A stretch of DNA of 39,364 nt from Anaeromyces robustus (Eukaryota > Neocallimastigomycota > Neocallimastigomycetes > Neocallimastigales > Neocallimastigaceae), in NCBI GenBank assembly GCA_002104895.1, contig MCFG01000511.1, positions 1-39,364 on the forward strand, read 5' to 3'. Each line of letters opens with the position of its first letter. Positions within the stretch are counted from its first letter, which is position 1. Positions 1 to 9,551 of this stretch are shown one piece after another. The position numbers and the translations under genes were made by a program. Below the pieces are notes generated by a model. It was not told the origin of the DNA. It was given only the letters and a program-made list of their open reading frames with translations, and did not search any database.

Positions 1-960
1 AAAAAAATTACAAGGAGCCACCAACGAGAGGGGCCTTTTAGAAAATTTTAAGGAAGAAAAAATCACTATGAGTTGTGCCAACAATTCTACCTGCGTCTTT
101 GAAGGTTATGGTACATTTCGTGGGAAAATTAACGGTTACGAGATAGTCCTGGATAAAGTCCTCTACTCAAAGGACATTAATAAAAACTTAATCAGCGGTA
201 TTAAACTGGCATATTTTCAAATATTAAAAGTGTCAACAATAAGACTTACCTAAATTTAACCAATGAAAATAACACCATCATTGCCCAAATTGTACCAGAC
301 AATTACAATATAGCCAGAATAAAACTCACTAGTTCAAACTCCAACATTAATTCTACAGAGACCGGTGACAACCTAAAGATCTGGCACAACCGATTAGGAC
401 ATTTCTATTTTAAGGATATCAATAATTACCTAGAATTACATGAAGATAAAGAAACAAATTGCAAGGAATGTGATATCTCCAAAATGAAGAGACATCCACA
501 TAACAAAACCACCCCGAAGGCATCTAGAGTCCTAGAAACCATTCACTCAGATATCATGGGACCAATTAAACCAGCCTCAATAGATGGAATGAAATATATC
601 ATTACATTTATTGATGAGTTTAGCAGAAAATCATGGGTCTTTTTATTAAAGGAAAAATCAGAAGCCACTAATACTATTTTATATTTTCTCAAGTACTTAG
701 ATAACCACTACAACAATAAAGTGAAATTTTTCAAAAGCGACAATGGTAGAGAGTTCAACAACTCAAAAATCAAGAAGTATTGTAGGAGAAATGGGATCAA
801 GAAAATATTCTCTCCACCCTACAATCCAGAAAATAATGGGATAGCCGAAAGATTCAACCAGACAATAGTCAACTCCGCCAAGACACTGCTATATTGGGCA
901 AAACTCAGTTTAGACTTCTGGTCTTTCGCTATTATCTATGCCAACCATCTATACAATATT

Positions 961-2252
961 TGTAACGAACTTAGTGAGAAATTCACTAGGTTGTTGTAGT
1001 ATTTCAATAATTAAAATAAAATAAACAAACAAAATAAACAACACAATATTAAAACATAATATTTATGGATTTATTTTGTATTTTATTTAATATTTAAATA
1101 TTTAATATTTTTCTTATTAATAATGACTCCAAGAGTAAAAATAATATTAATACATTTCTTTTATATTCAAGACTTATTCTAAATCATTACGTGATTGGTT
1201 TACTTATTTAAATAACAAATGTAACGAATCTCTCAATTAGTAAAACAGTAACCATGGTCTAGTGGTTAGTAACTATGACCATCTGGGCGAACACTCTGGG
1301 TTCGACTCACACCTTGTTCCAAATTTTATAAAAATTTTATTTTAAATTTATTTATTATAAATTTCTGTATTTTATTCTGTATTTGTTTCTGTATTTTATT
1401 TCTGTATTTCTTTATAGAATTACATGGAATAAAATTAGAAACTTTAAGAAAAAATTATATAATATTTCTTTATTTTTCTATGAGATTCATTTTATAACAA
1501 AATATCTTAGTTTCTAGCAATTTTTATTATTTTTTATGAACTTTTATTTTTAAAACTATTTTTCCGCAAAAAGTATAAATAGGTGTAAAACTTTTAGTTA
1601 AAATATTTTTCTTTGTGCTTTTATTCTTTTATAACTTTATATATATTAGTAATAATTAATTCATAAGTAGTTTGAAATACTACAAAGATTAGTTATTATT
1701 AATTTTTAATAATTAATAAAACTAAATTCTAATAAAACATATTTTAAATAAAAATAAAATAAAACTTAAAACTAAATCTTACTAATATATATATCTCGAC
1801 ACCGACCTTTCAGGTTAACAAAGGAAAGGTGTTCTGATATTGCAATAAGTATCTTTTATTTTAAATTTTATTTTGTTTGTGTTTACTTCAGATTTTGGTG
1901 TCAATTGTAATATTGGAACTACCGTTCCGTTACAACAAAATATTTAATTATTTAACTATTACTATAATTAAGTGAATACATAATTAGTATCTAAATAAAA
2001 TCGTATTTATATCTAAGTGAACGAATAACTAATATCTAAATAAATCTAACTAAGTGAATGAATAATTATAGACTAAATAATTCTATTAATAAAATAAGTA
2101 AATGAACAAATGTATTAATAACTAAATAAATGAATAATTTTCCAAATCAAAAAGGTAAAAGTAGGATTCGAACCAGTGATATCTATGATAAAGGTAGAAG
2201 TAGTTACCGTTGAGCCACGAAGTTCCTTAATGTCGTTGTTGATACCGTTACA
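961..2252 (-). repeat. LTR-B, 3' LTR of the TRIM-like element, split by a solo LTR
   Basis: On the minus strand it begins TGTAACGGTATC and ends GTTCGTTACA. It is split at 1219/1940 by the solo LTR-A. Removing 1220-1939 leaves 572 bp, the same length as its partner at 2766-3337, and near-identical where compared (for example one A/G difference near 1063). It carries a tRNA-like module (B box 2164-2174, A box 2207-2217, both on the minus strand). Confidence 0.85.
1220..1934 (+). repeat. Solo LTR-A nested in LTR-B, TSD ACAAA
   Basis: A 715-bp LTR starting TGTAACGAATC and ending CCGTTCCGTTACA, matching the LTR pair at 7240-7956 and 11772-12486. ACAAA occurs at 1215-1219 and 1935-1939, so this is an insertion reduced to one LTR by recombination. 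A TATAAATAG box lies near 1575. The tRNA-like module has an A box at 1255-1265 and a B box at 1299-1309. Confidence 0.9.
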
Positions 2253-2765
2253 ATACCCCCCTTCGAAGATCGGATTCCAGACGATCAATAGAATAGAAAA
2301 CCTTGTCTAAAATGGAAATCAGAATCTGTAAGTTGCGAATAACCGAAAACTATAACGAAAACTAAAGAAAACTAAGAAAAAACAAAAATATTATTCACAC
2401 TAAGAGCTGTCCAATGCAAGCGAGTTGTATGCTAAGAAGTAGTTTCCAAAATCTAAAAAAGGTAGTTTCTAGCGATTCAAGAGCGATATCAGAGAGTTTA
2501 ATAGTCCAAAAAGTAGCTAACATCCTCCTCTTGATAGAAATGCACTTATTTTGATGACTTTTTCCTTAATTCTTGATGGATGAGTGCATTCAAAACCTTT
2601 AGGTCCAAAGCTCGATGGATGCATTATCGTTCAGAAAAATTTTCATAATTATTGAAATTTCTAAATTTTAATATTAAATAATAAAATTAATAATGTTAAC
2701 AATGGTTACGTTGACAAAGGGATACTACAACAAGGTAGTGAATGTTTTGCAACGGGAGTCATTAT
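2253..2765 (-). other. Internal region of the TRIM-like element, non-coding
   Basis: 513 bp between the two LTR-B copies. It has no ORF of note on either strand. The minus strand starts with the candidate primer-binding bases (2765-2755) and ends with a G-rich purine tract against the 3' LTR. Moderately structured short repeats of TAGTTTC/TAGCTA type are present. No protein homology is recognisable. Confidence 0.6.
2755..2765 (-). promoter_or_regulatory. Self-primer binding site of the TRIM-like element
   Basis: The first 11 bases inside the 5' LTR (minus strand ATAATGACTCC) are the exact complement of LTR bases 2935-2925. In Tf1-type elements the 5' end of the RNA folds back to such a site and primes reverse transcription. 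No tRNA-type TGG start is present at this position. Confidence 0.6.
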
Positions 2766-3337
2766 TGTAACGAACTTAGTGAGAAATTCACTAGGTTGTT
2801 GTAGTATTTCAATAATTAAAATAAAATAAACAAACAAAATAAACAACACAATATTAAAACATAATGTTTATGGATTTATTTTGTATTTTATTTAATATTT
2901 AAATATTTAATATTTTTCTTATTAATAATGACTCCAAGAGTAAAAATAATATTAATACATTTCTTTTATATTCAAGACTTATTCTAAATCATTACGTGAT
3001 TGGTTTACTTATTTAAATAACAAAATATTTAATTATTTAACTATTACTATAATTAAGTGAATACATAATTAGTATCTAAATAAAATCGTATTTATATCTA
3101 AGTGAACGAATAACTAATATCTAAATAAATCTAACTAAGTGAATGAATAATTATAGACTAAATAATTCTATTAATAAAATAAGTAAATGAACAAATGTAT
3201 TAATAACTAAATAAATGAATAATTTTCCAAATCAAAAAGGTAAAAGTAGGATTCGAACCAGTGATATCTATGATAAAGGTAGAAGTAGTTACCGTTGAGC
3301 CACGAAGTTCCTTAATGTCGTTGTTGATACCGTTACA
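2766..3337 (-). repeat. LTR-B, 5' LTR of the TRIM-like element
   Basis: 572 bp, starting TGTAACGGTATC on the minus strand. The tRNA-like module has its A box at 3292-3302 and B box at 3249-3259 (minus strand). TATAAAAG on the minus strand (2966-2959) lies 31 bp before 2935, the proposed RNA start. The 11 bases 2935-2925 are complementary to the primer site just inside the LTR. Confidence 0.85.
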
Positions 3338-3339
3338 AT

Positions 3340-4557
3340 ATTACTCCCAGAAGTAGCATATCAAACCTAATTCCGAACGAGATATTTTATAACAAAAAAG
3401 TCGATCTATCTAAAATCAAAGTTTTCGGTTGTAAATCATTTTATAATAACATCCAAAATAAAAAATCAAAATTCGATATCAATTCTGCAGAAGGGATTTT
3501 CTTGGGTATTCAATTCAATACAGATTGCTATATTATTATGGATATCAATAACCAAAATCTTCACCTAGTTAGAGAGGCAAAATTTCTTGAAAATACTCCC
3601 GGAGAATACTCATTTAAATACGAAAATGACCATCACAATATTGATTCAAATATAATTAAAAATAACTGTTTCGATTCAAATCCAATCAACACTGAACCAA
3701 GAAATCAAACAAACAACAAAGAAATCCCAAATAAAGATAATAATTTAAATAATCAAACTGATAATAATAAAATTTATTCAATTATTCAAAATTCTTCTTT
3801 TCACCATATTAACTCAATCTCATCTGATATCCCATTCAGCTTTAAACAGGCTATTAACAGCGAAAATAGCGAAAAATGGATCAAATCCATATCAGACGAA
3901 TTAGATAATTTATACAACAACAATGTAGTGACTTTTGTCAAAAAAATTCCCAAGGGAAGGAAAATTATTTCAACAAAATGGGTATTTTCCATTAAAAGAG
4001 ATGAAAATAACCAAATCGTTAAGTTCAAGGCTAGACTCGTTGCTAGGGGATTTACACAAGAATTCGGAATCGACTTTGACCTAACCTATTCACCTACCCT
4101 TAATTCTGACAGCTTAAAATTGTTAATTGCTATTGCTGCTAAAATGTGTTGGAATGTTTTCCAACTAGATATTAAAGCTGCTTATTTAAACGCCAACTTA
4201 GATAAAACTATTTTTGTTAAAATTCCACCAGGTGATGCCAATTATAACAAAGGATATTGGAAACTTAATAAAGCCTTGTATGGGTTAAGACAATCCGGAA
4301 GACAATGGTTCGAAACAATCTCTACTTTCTTAATTGACATTAATTTCATTCAACTTAAATCTGACTCTTGTATTTTTCGCAAATATAATAATAAAAATGA
4401 AATTATCTGCATCATCGGACTTTATGTTGATGATATGCTTATTTGTGGAATTGACTCTGAAATTAAAGCTACAATTAACAAAATCAAATCAAAATTCAAT
4501 ATTTCTAATTGTGAACCTATCAAATATCTATTAGGTATTACTGTTGAGCAAGACTAG
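3340..4557 (+). pseudogene. Copia-1 integrase C-terminus and reverse transcriptase
   Basis: This is the right half of Copia-1 after the miniature element. The frame is open from 3340, well upstream of any ATG, because it is the continuation of the integrase ORF at 484-960. It reads through an FLGI-type segment and an Asn-rich linker (about 3600-3790) into a copia reverse transcriptase (Pfam RVT_2 type). Visible motifs are the WVF and FKARLVARGFTQ blocks, QLDIKAAYLNA, and the catalytic YVDDMLICG near 4423-4449. TAG at 4555 ends the ORF while recognisable protein sequence continues beyond it. Confidence 0.85.
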
Positions 4558-4653
4558 TTTAATTATTATATTCATCAAAGGAATTTTATTGAGAATCTAT
4601 TAATTAACTTCAAAATTCCTAATAATTCTAAAAACAATACACCTGTAATAAAT

Positions 4654-5219
4654 TGTAAAAAATAAGTAAATTATTTTACACAATTATTTTGATTGACCCA
4701 ACAGGTCTACACAGAAAGTAAATCAGAAAAGAAAATTGGTTTTATAAGAACTTGTTTTATTAGATTTATTAAAAGTAAAAATTTATTTATTTATTAATTA
4801 ATTTTGTAATATTCTGAATTACTTATAATTAATTAATAAAATCGCGAAGAATTAATCATTAAAAAATTTTACACCTATTTATACTTTTTACGGAAAAATA
4901 GTTTTCTTCGTAAAAAGTTATTTAAAATTTCTAGAAACTTTTGATTAAAATCTTATAGAAAAATTTAGAAAAATTTAATATAAAAGTTGTCTTAATATAA
5001 AAGTTGTCTTAAATTTTTGATTGTATTCTATTAATTTCTACGTAAAATACAGAAATAAAAATACAGAAATAAAATACAGAAATTTATAATAAAAAATTTA
5101 AAAAATAAAATTTTAATAAAGTTTATAACAAGTGTGAGTCGAACCCAGAGTGTTCGCCCAGATGGTCATAGTGACTAACCACTAGACCATTGTTACTATT
5201 TTATTAATTGTGTGATACA
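4654..5219 (-). repeat. Diverged LTR-A relative, minus strand
   Basis: The segment 4850-5219 is a diverged reverse complement of LTR-A. It shares the TATA region (complement of TACACCTATTTATAC near 4868), the Gln/Glu-tRNA-like module (A box 5179-5189, B box 5135-5145, minus strand) and the terminal TGTATCACA. The inner edge at 4654 is only a guess from a TGTAA start. I find no target duplication, and the 4654-4850 half does not resemble LTR-A. Confidence 0.5.
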
Positions 5220-5263
5220 ATATTCCCTTATATACACATTATTTCTAAACCCATATTTTTAAA

Positions 5264-5856
5264 TGTAATGATATGGATCCATTATGGCTACTAATTAGGC
5301 TCAGTTCTACCTGCTTCTATTATTATGTTGGTTGTCTCTGGTTCGAACCTTACTCTTTACCTTTCGGAATAATATTATTTATTTAATTAATAATAAATAT
5401 ATTCACTCAATTATTAGATAATAATTTACTTAAATTAATAATATGTATTCATTGAAATAAATTTATTTAAATATTAATTTATTATTCACTTAATTAATAT
5501 AATAATTTATCTAGTTCTTAATATTATATTTATTTAATTAAAATAATAATTAAATAATTATATAATTCTTATTTTAAATAATTTGCCCAATCATGTAATA
5601 ATTTAGAATAGATTTTTGAATATATAAATTCATGTATTTTATTTTATTTGACTCTTTGAGTCGATATTAACAATCAATTAATAATAAATAAAATATAAAT
5701 ATCAACCATAAATAAATGAACAAATATATATTATATAAATGAATCTACTAATTAATTAAGTGAATAATCAATAGTGTTATAAATAATTTAATATATTATA
5801 TTATTATTTATTATTAATTTCCTACAATAACCTAGTGGTCACTCCAAATCTTTACA
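5264..5856 (+). repeat. Diverged solo LTR-B relative, TSD TTAAA
   Basis: 593 bp starting TGTAATGATATGG and ending CTTTACA, flanked by TTAAA at 5259-5263 and 5857-5861. Blocks shared with LTR-B include the CCAATCATGTAAT block, TTGACTCTTTGAGTC, and the terminal AACCTAGTG block. The B box (5340-5350, GGTTCGAACCT) is intact; the A box is degraded. It is an older member of the family than the copies at 961-3337 and 18628. Confidence 0.75.
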
Positions 5857-6049
5857 TTAAACCTTTTATCCCATATAAACTAACATTTAATAAAACTTCT
5901 TTATAATATTATTAATATCTTAAAACATAATAATTTTATCTATATTAAAAATTATTTTTATATTATCAATATTTTATTAATATCTTAAAATAAATTATAA
6001 ATATTTTATTAATATCAAATAAATTTTATCAATACTTTATAATTAATAT
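5857..6049. other. A/T-rich stretch with no recognised gene
   Basis: Mostly TAT/ATT runs continuing from the target of the solo LTR at 5264. I see no ORF and no repeat partner elsewhere in the window. Confidence 0.5.
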
Positions 6050-7025
6050 TCTTATAATAAATTTTATCAATATTCTTATAATAAATAAATATTATTAATA
6101 TTTTATATTAAATAAATCCTATTAATATCTTATAATAAATTCTATATCTTTATTAATATTTTAAATAAATCTTATTAATATTTTATAATAAACTTTATAT
6201 ATAATAAATAATATTTTAAATAATATTTTATCAATATCAAATATTTTATAACACTTTATTAATACATTTTATTTATATTCTTATAACAATAATTATTAAT
6301 ATTTCTAATTCTAACCTTTAATAAATTTAATACTTCAATATAATTATAATAATAAATATTTATAATAATAAATATATAAATAATTATAATTAAATAATAC
6401 TATCCACTCTTTTCCTTTTTTTCCCTTATCCTTTCCCTCCAACTTAAAAACCCTGGACAAATACAGAAAATAAATATTCTGTATATTATTAAAATAAAAT
6501 AAAATAAATAAAATAATAAAAATTAATTATAAAATAAATGAATTATTTATAAAATGTATAATACAGAAGTTAAATGTATTTCTGTATAAAAGTATAATAT
6601 TTATTTTTAATTTTTATTTAAAACACTAAATAGATTAATAAAATATTTAATAATTAGAATAGAAAATATTAATAAATAATAATAACAATAATAATTAATA
6701 TTAAAATAAATCTTAGAAAATAATGTTTAGAATAGAGAATTATATTATAAAATAAATAATAATAATTAGATTAATTAAATAAATAATAATAATAATAGTC
6801 GAAAGACTATAATAATAAAATTCATGTATTATAAAAGGAGGATAATTTTTCTTTCTTTTATAAAACGATCAATAATTTGTATTTAAAAATAAGAATAATA
6901 AAAATAAAAGAAGAGTTAAACAAAAGATTATTTTATTTTTAATTTTATTGATTCATTAGTAATAATTATTTAGTATATAAGTTAATTATATTTATTGTTT
7001 ATGAATATACATGTTTCCTGCATCA
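6050..7025 (+). repeat. Long A/T-rich repeat, copy 1, probable LTR (LTR-D)
   Basis: About 1 kb shared with 17222-18275. Landmarks are ATTAATATCTTATAATAAAT runs, AAAAACCCTGGACAAATACAG, GACTATAATAATAAAATTC, and TATTATAAAAGGAGGATAAT as a promoter-like block. Both copies end TTTCCTGCATCA. Ten bases after this end comes TGGTGGAGAATCCGGG, which looks like a tRNA primer site, so a 5' LTR is the best reading. The left edge is not defined. Confidence 0.6.
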
Positions 7026-7034
7026 AGAAAAATT

Positions 7035-7055
7035 TGGTGGAGAATCCGGGCGGGA
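7035..7055 (+). promoter_or_regulatory. Candidate tRNA-type primer-binding site downstream of LTR-D
   Basis: TGGTGGAGAATCCGGG lies 9 bases after the CA end of the repeat and is strikingly G+C-rich for its surroundings. Its complement ends in CCA and could form a tRNA acceptor plus T-stem 3' strand. This contrasts with the self-primed families in the same window. The tRNA species is not identified. Confidence 0.45.
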
Positions 7056-7239
7056 ACAAAAAGTATGAAAAATAAACAATAAATTAACATAAGTAAAAAT
7101 AATTATTACTAAATTTGAGATATTGGTTTTAAATTTTTTTTTTGAGATATATTTTTTTATTTGATAATAATAAAAGAATTTTATAATAAAACATATTTAT
7201 TTAAAGAATTAATTATTTAAAAGAATTTTATAATAAAAC
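7056..7239. other. A/T-rich leader remnant, no ORF
   Basis: Probably the start of the internal region of the LTR-D element, cut off at 7240 by the LTR-A element. Nothing coding is visible. Confidence 0.4.
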
Positions 7240-7956
7240 TGTAACGAATCCCTCAATTAGTAAAATAGTAACCATGGTCTAGTGGTTAGTAACTATGACC
7301 ATCTGGGCGAACACTCTGGGTTCGACTCACACCTTGTTCCAAATTTTATAAAAATTTTATTTTAAATTTATTTATTATAAATTTCTGTATTTTATTCTGT
7401 ATTTGTTTCTGTATTTTATTTCTGTATTTCTTTATAGAATTAAATGGAATAAAATTAGAAACTTTAAGAAAAAATTATATAATATTTCTTTATTTTTCTA
7501 TGAGATTCATTTTATATCAAAATATCTTAGTTTCTAGCAATTTTTTATTATTTTTATGAACTTTTATTTTTAAAAAACTATGTTTCCGCAAAAAGTATAA
7601 ATAGGTGTAAAACTTTTAGTTAAAATATTTTTCTTTGTGCTTTTATTCTTTTATAACTTTATATATATTAGTAATAATTAATTCATAAGTAGTTTGAAAT
7701 ACTACAAAGATTAGTTATTATTAATTTTTAATAATTAATAAAACTAAATTCTAATAAAACATATTTTAAATAAAAATAAAATAAAACTTAAAACTAAATC
7801 TTACTAATATATATATCTCGACACCGACCTTTCAGGTTAACAAAGGAAAGGTGTTCTGATATTGCAATAAGTATCTTTTATTTTAAATTTTATTTTGTTT
7901 GTGTTTACCTCAGATTTTGGTGTCAATTGTAATATTGGAACTACCGTTCCGTTACA
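7240..7956 (+). repeat. LTR-A, 5' LTR
   Basis: TGTAACGAATCCC to CCGTTACA. The tRNA-like module is near the start (A box 7275-7285, B box 7319-7329). TATAAATAG at 7596-7604 lies about 41 bp before GTGCTTTTAT (7637-7646), the proposed RNA start. Confidence 0.9.
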
Positions 7957-7966
7957 ATAAAAGCAC
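7957..7966 (+). promoter_or_regulatory. Self-primer binding site of the LTR-A element
   Basis: The first ten bases inside the 5' LTR (ATAAAAGCAC) are the exact complement of LTR bases 7637-7646. A close second copy of the motif (AAAGCACCCA) occurs at about 8352 in the leader. This fits Tf1-type self-priming and not a tRNA primer. Confidence 0.55.
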
Positions 7967-8773
7967 CCAACAAAAGAAACACCGCCTGGAACCTTAGTGT
8001 CGAAAATTTTGGAATCTGCTACCAATTTTTAGTTTCTACCTTTTATTGGATTCTACCGCCTTTTAGAACTACCTTTGGATATTACTTCCTTTAGTCTTAA
8101 TCTTAGAATATTACTTTTCTTAGTCTCTGGATACTACCTGTTCTAGTAATAATCTCCTAATCCCTTGAATACTTCTATCCTAGTTTTTGATTACCAGTTA
8201 TCTACCTTGTATAATCCTTAGTTTTTAGTCTTGTCTTAGTCTTGTCTACTTCTTGTTTACCCTTTGTCTACTTTTCTTGAATAATTCTAGTATCCATCCT
8301 ATCAAGTATCCTTCTCGAATAAAAATTTTTCTTGATAAAGTAAAAAAAATAAAGCACCCAGATTCCACCCGTCCTTAGTTTAACCAAGTTCTTAGAACTA
8401 CCGCCTAGTTTCTCTCCTTAGTCTTGGCCACTTTACTTTGAATTGCCTTTGAACTACTTAGAAACCTTAGTTATTGGAAATTTTGTACCACTCTAGAATA
8501 GTTAAAAAATTTTCCTTGTGTAACATTTTGAAAAATTTTCCTTGTACTACCCGAAGATAAAAATAGTGTACCCCATAGCATTTGAAAAAGATTTTGTACT
8601 ACCTTGCCAGTGATATTTTCGGAAAATTAATAAAATTAAATTAAAAAAATTAAATAAATTAAATTAAGTGAATGAATATTAATAAATTAAATAAATTAAT
8701 ATAAAAAAATAAGTGAATGAATAAATTATAGAATAGATAAATTAAATTATTTTTCAAAAAAATTTTTTCTAGT

Positions 8774-8812
<39 letters not shown>

Positions 8813-9551
8813 TATTTATAAACTTAATAAAATTTTTAATAAGGAGAATCATTCTGAGGATCCTTATTTTTATACTGTCTTTTTTCTTTTATAATTAAAT
8901 TTCAAGTTTCACATTGGCCCTCGCTGGTAGGCTCAGACGTAAGTCCTACATTCAGCTCGAGTAAGTTGATAAACTGAAAGAACAGCAGTGTGAAATAGAA
9001 AAAATTATTAAAAGAAAAACATCTTTGTAAACTTCTGTGTAATTAAATATCTATTAAACTCTTAAGGTAAATTATTTGTAAAATATACTAGGAGCGTTTA
9101 GAGCTCATATACAGAGTGTTTGGCGTAAGTAACTAGTTTCTAGTAGGTTAAGAAACTATAGTCAATTAGTTACTTAGGTATTGATAAAAGTGGGTAGTGT
9201 GAAAAGCACGCTTTCTTGGGGGAAGGAATTGTTGTGTGATAAAAAGCACTGCAATATCGGACGTTCAAGTTCAATACCTTCGTAAGCTCTGGCAAATAAG
9301 GAACTTCAGTCACCGAAGGCTGGAGGTTGGTCGTGAAGGTGAAGCGACTTTAATTATATAGTTTTAATATTTATTTCGAGGTCTAGTATATACCTCTAGT
9401 TAGTAGCTTTTGCCGGTTTATTTTTAAAGTTGTAAGGCATAAAAAGCGAAATTAAAATTTAAATTTACCTTAATAAACAATTTGAATTCCAAGTCGAGAC
9501 CAATAATAAACTAATCAAACAAAAATGAACGAAGATAATTTCTTAATTTAA
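7967..9551 (+). other. Long structured 5' leader of the LTR-A element
   Basis: There is no ORF of note over 1.5 kb. The first part (about 8030-8600) is rich in degenerate CTACC/CTTAG pyrimidine repeats. A 34-A tract occupies 8775-8808. From about 8915 the sequence is less A/T-rich and forms hairpins, for example GTAGG/CCTAC near 8930-8952 and the conserved block at 9290-9440 that recurs at 19250-19410. A short ORF, ATG at 9525, stops at TAA 9549-9551 immediately before the gag ATG and in the same frame. Confidence 0.6.
9290..9440 (+). ncRNA. Conserved leader RNA structure, copy 1
   Basis: Three hairpins are shared with 19250-19410: 9304-9309/9320-9325 (loop TCACCGAAGG), 9330-9334/9344-9348 and 9378-9382/9392-9396. 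Several base differences between copies keep pairing. It is probably a packaging or translation element of the retrotransposon RNA; the function is inferred only from position and structure. Confidence 0.5.

Larger units (their letters stand above)
961..3337 (-). mobile_element. Miniature non-coding LTR element (TRIM-like), LTR-B family
   Basis: Two 572-bp direct repeats (961-2252 once the nested solo LTR and its duplicated ACAAA are removed, and 2766-3337) bracket 513 bp with no ORF. ATATT lies at 956-960 and again at 3338-3342, a 5-bp target duplication, so the two repeats belong to one insertion in Copia-1. Orientation is minus: a purine run (complement of 2253-2262) abuts the LTR at 2252, and the bases just inside the other LTR (2755-2765) are complementary to an internal LTR site. 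Total original length is about 1.66 kb. With no Gag or Pol it must have been moved in trans. Size and structure fit a TRIM. Confidence 0.85.
1..4653 (+). pseudogene. Decayed Ty1/copia Gag-Pol (Copia-1), interrupted
   Basis: This is the remains of a copia polyprotein that enters the window already open. In order I read the end of a protease/pre-integrase segment (2-about 215), the GAG-pre-integrase zinc region with an HNRLGH motif (about 385-405) and a CKEC pair. The integrase core follows (about 540-960): HSDIMGP, then DNGREF, then NNGIAERFNQ, giving D, D and E. After the insertion at 961-3337 the same polyprotein resumes at 3340 and runs through the reverse transcriptase. Defects are a one-base frameshift near 211-220, the nested insertion at codon ICN, and a TAG stop at 4555-4557 followed by more in-frame coding up to about 4653. 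No RNase H or right LTR is seen, so the copy is dead. Its integrase resembles the fragment at 38613-38759. Confidence 0.85.

Noticed and set aside
1228-1320. A tRNA gene with TGGTCTAGTGG and GGTTCGACTCA
   Set aside because: A and B boxes are present, but the acceptor, D and T stems do not pair, and the same text repeats inside every LTR-A copy, so it is an LTR component and not a tRNA gene.
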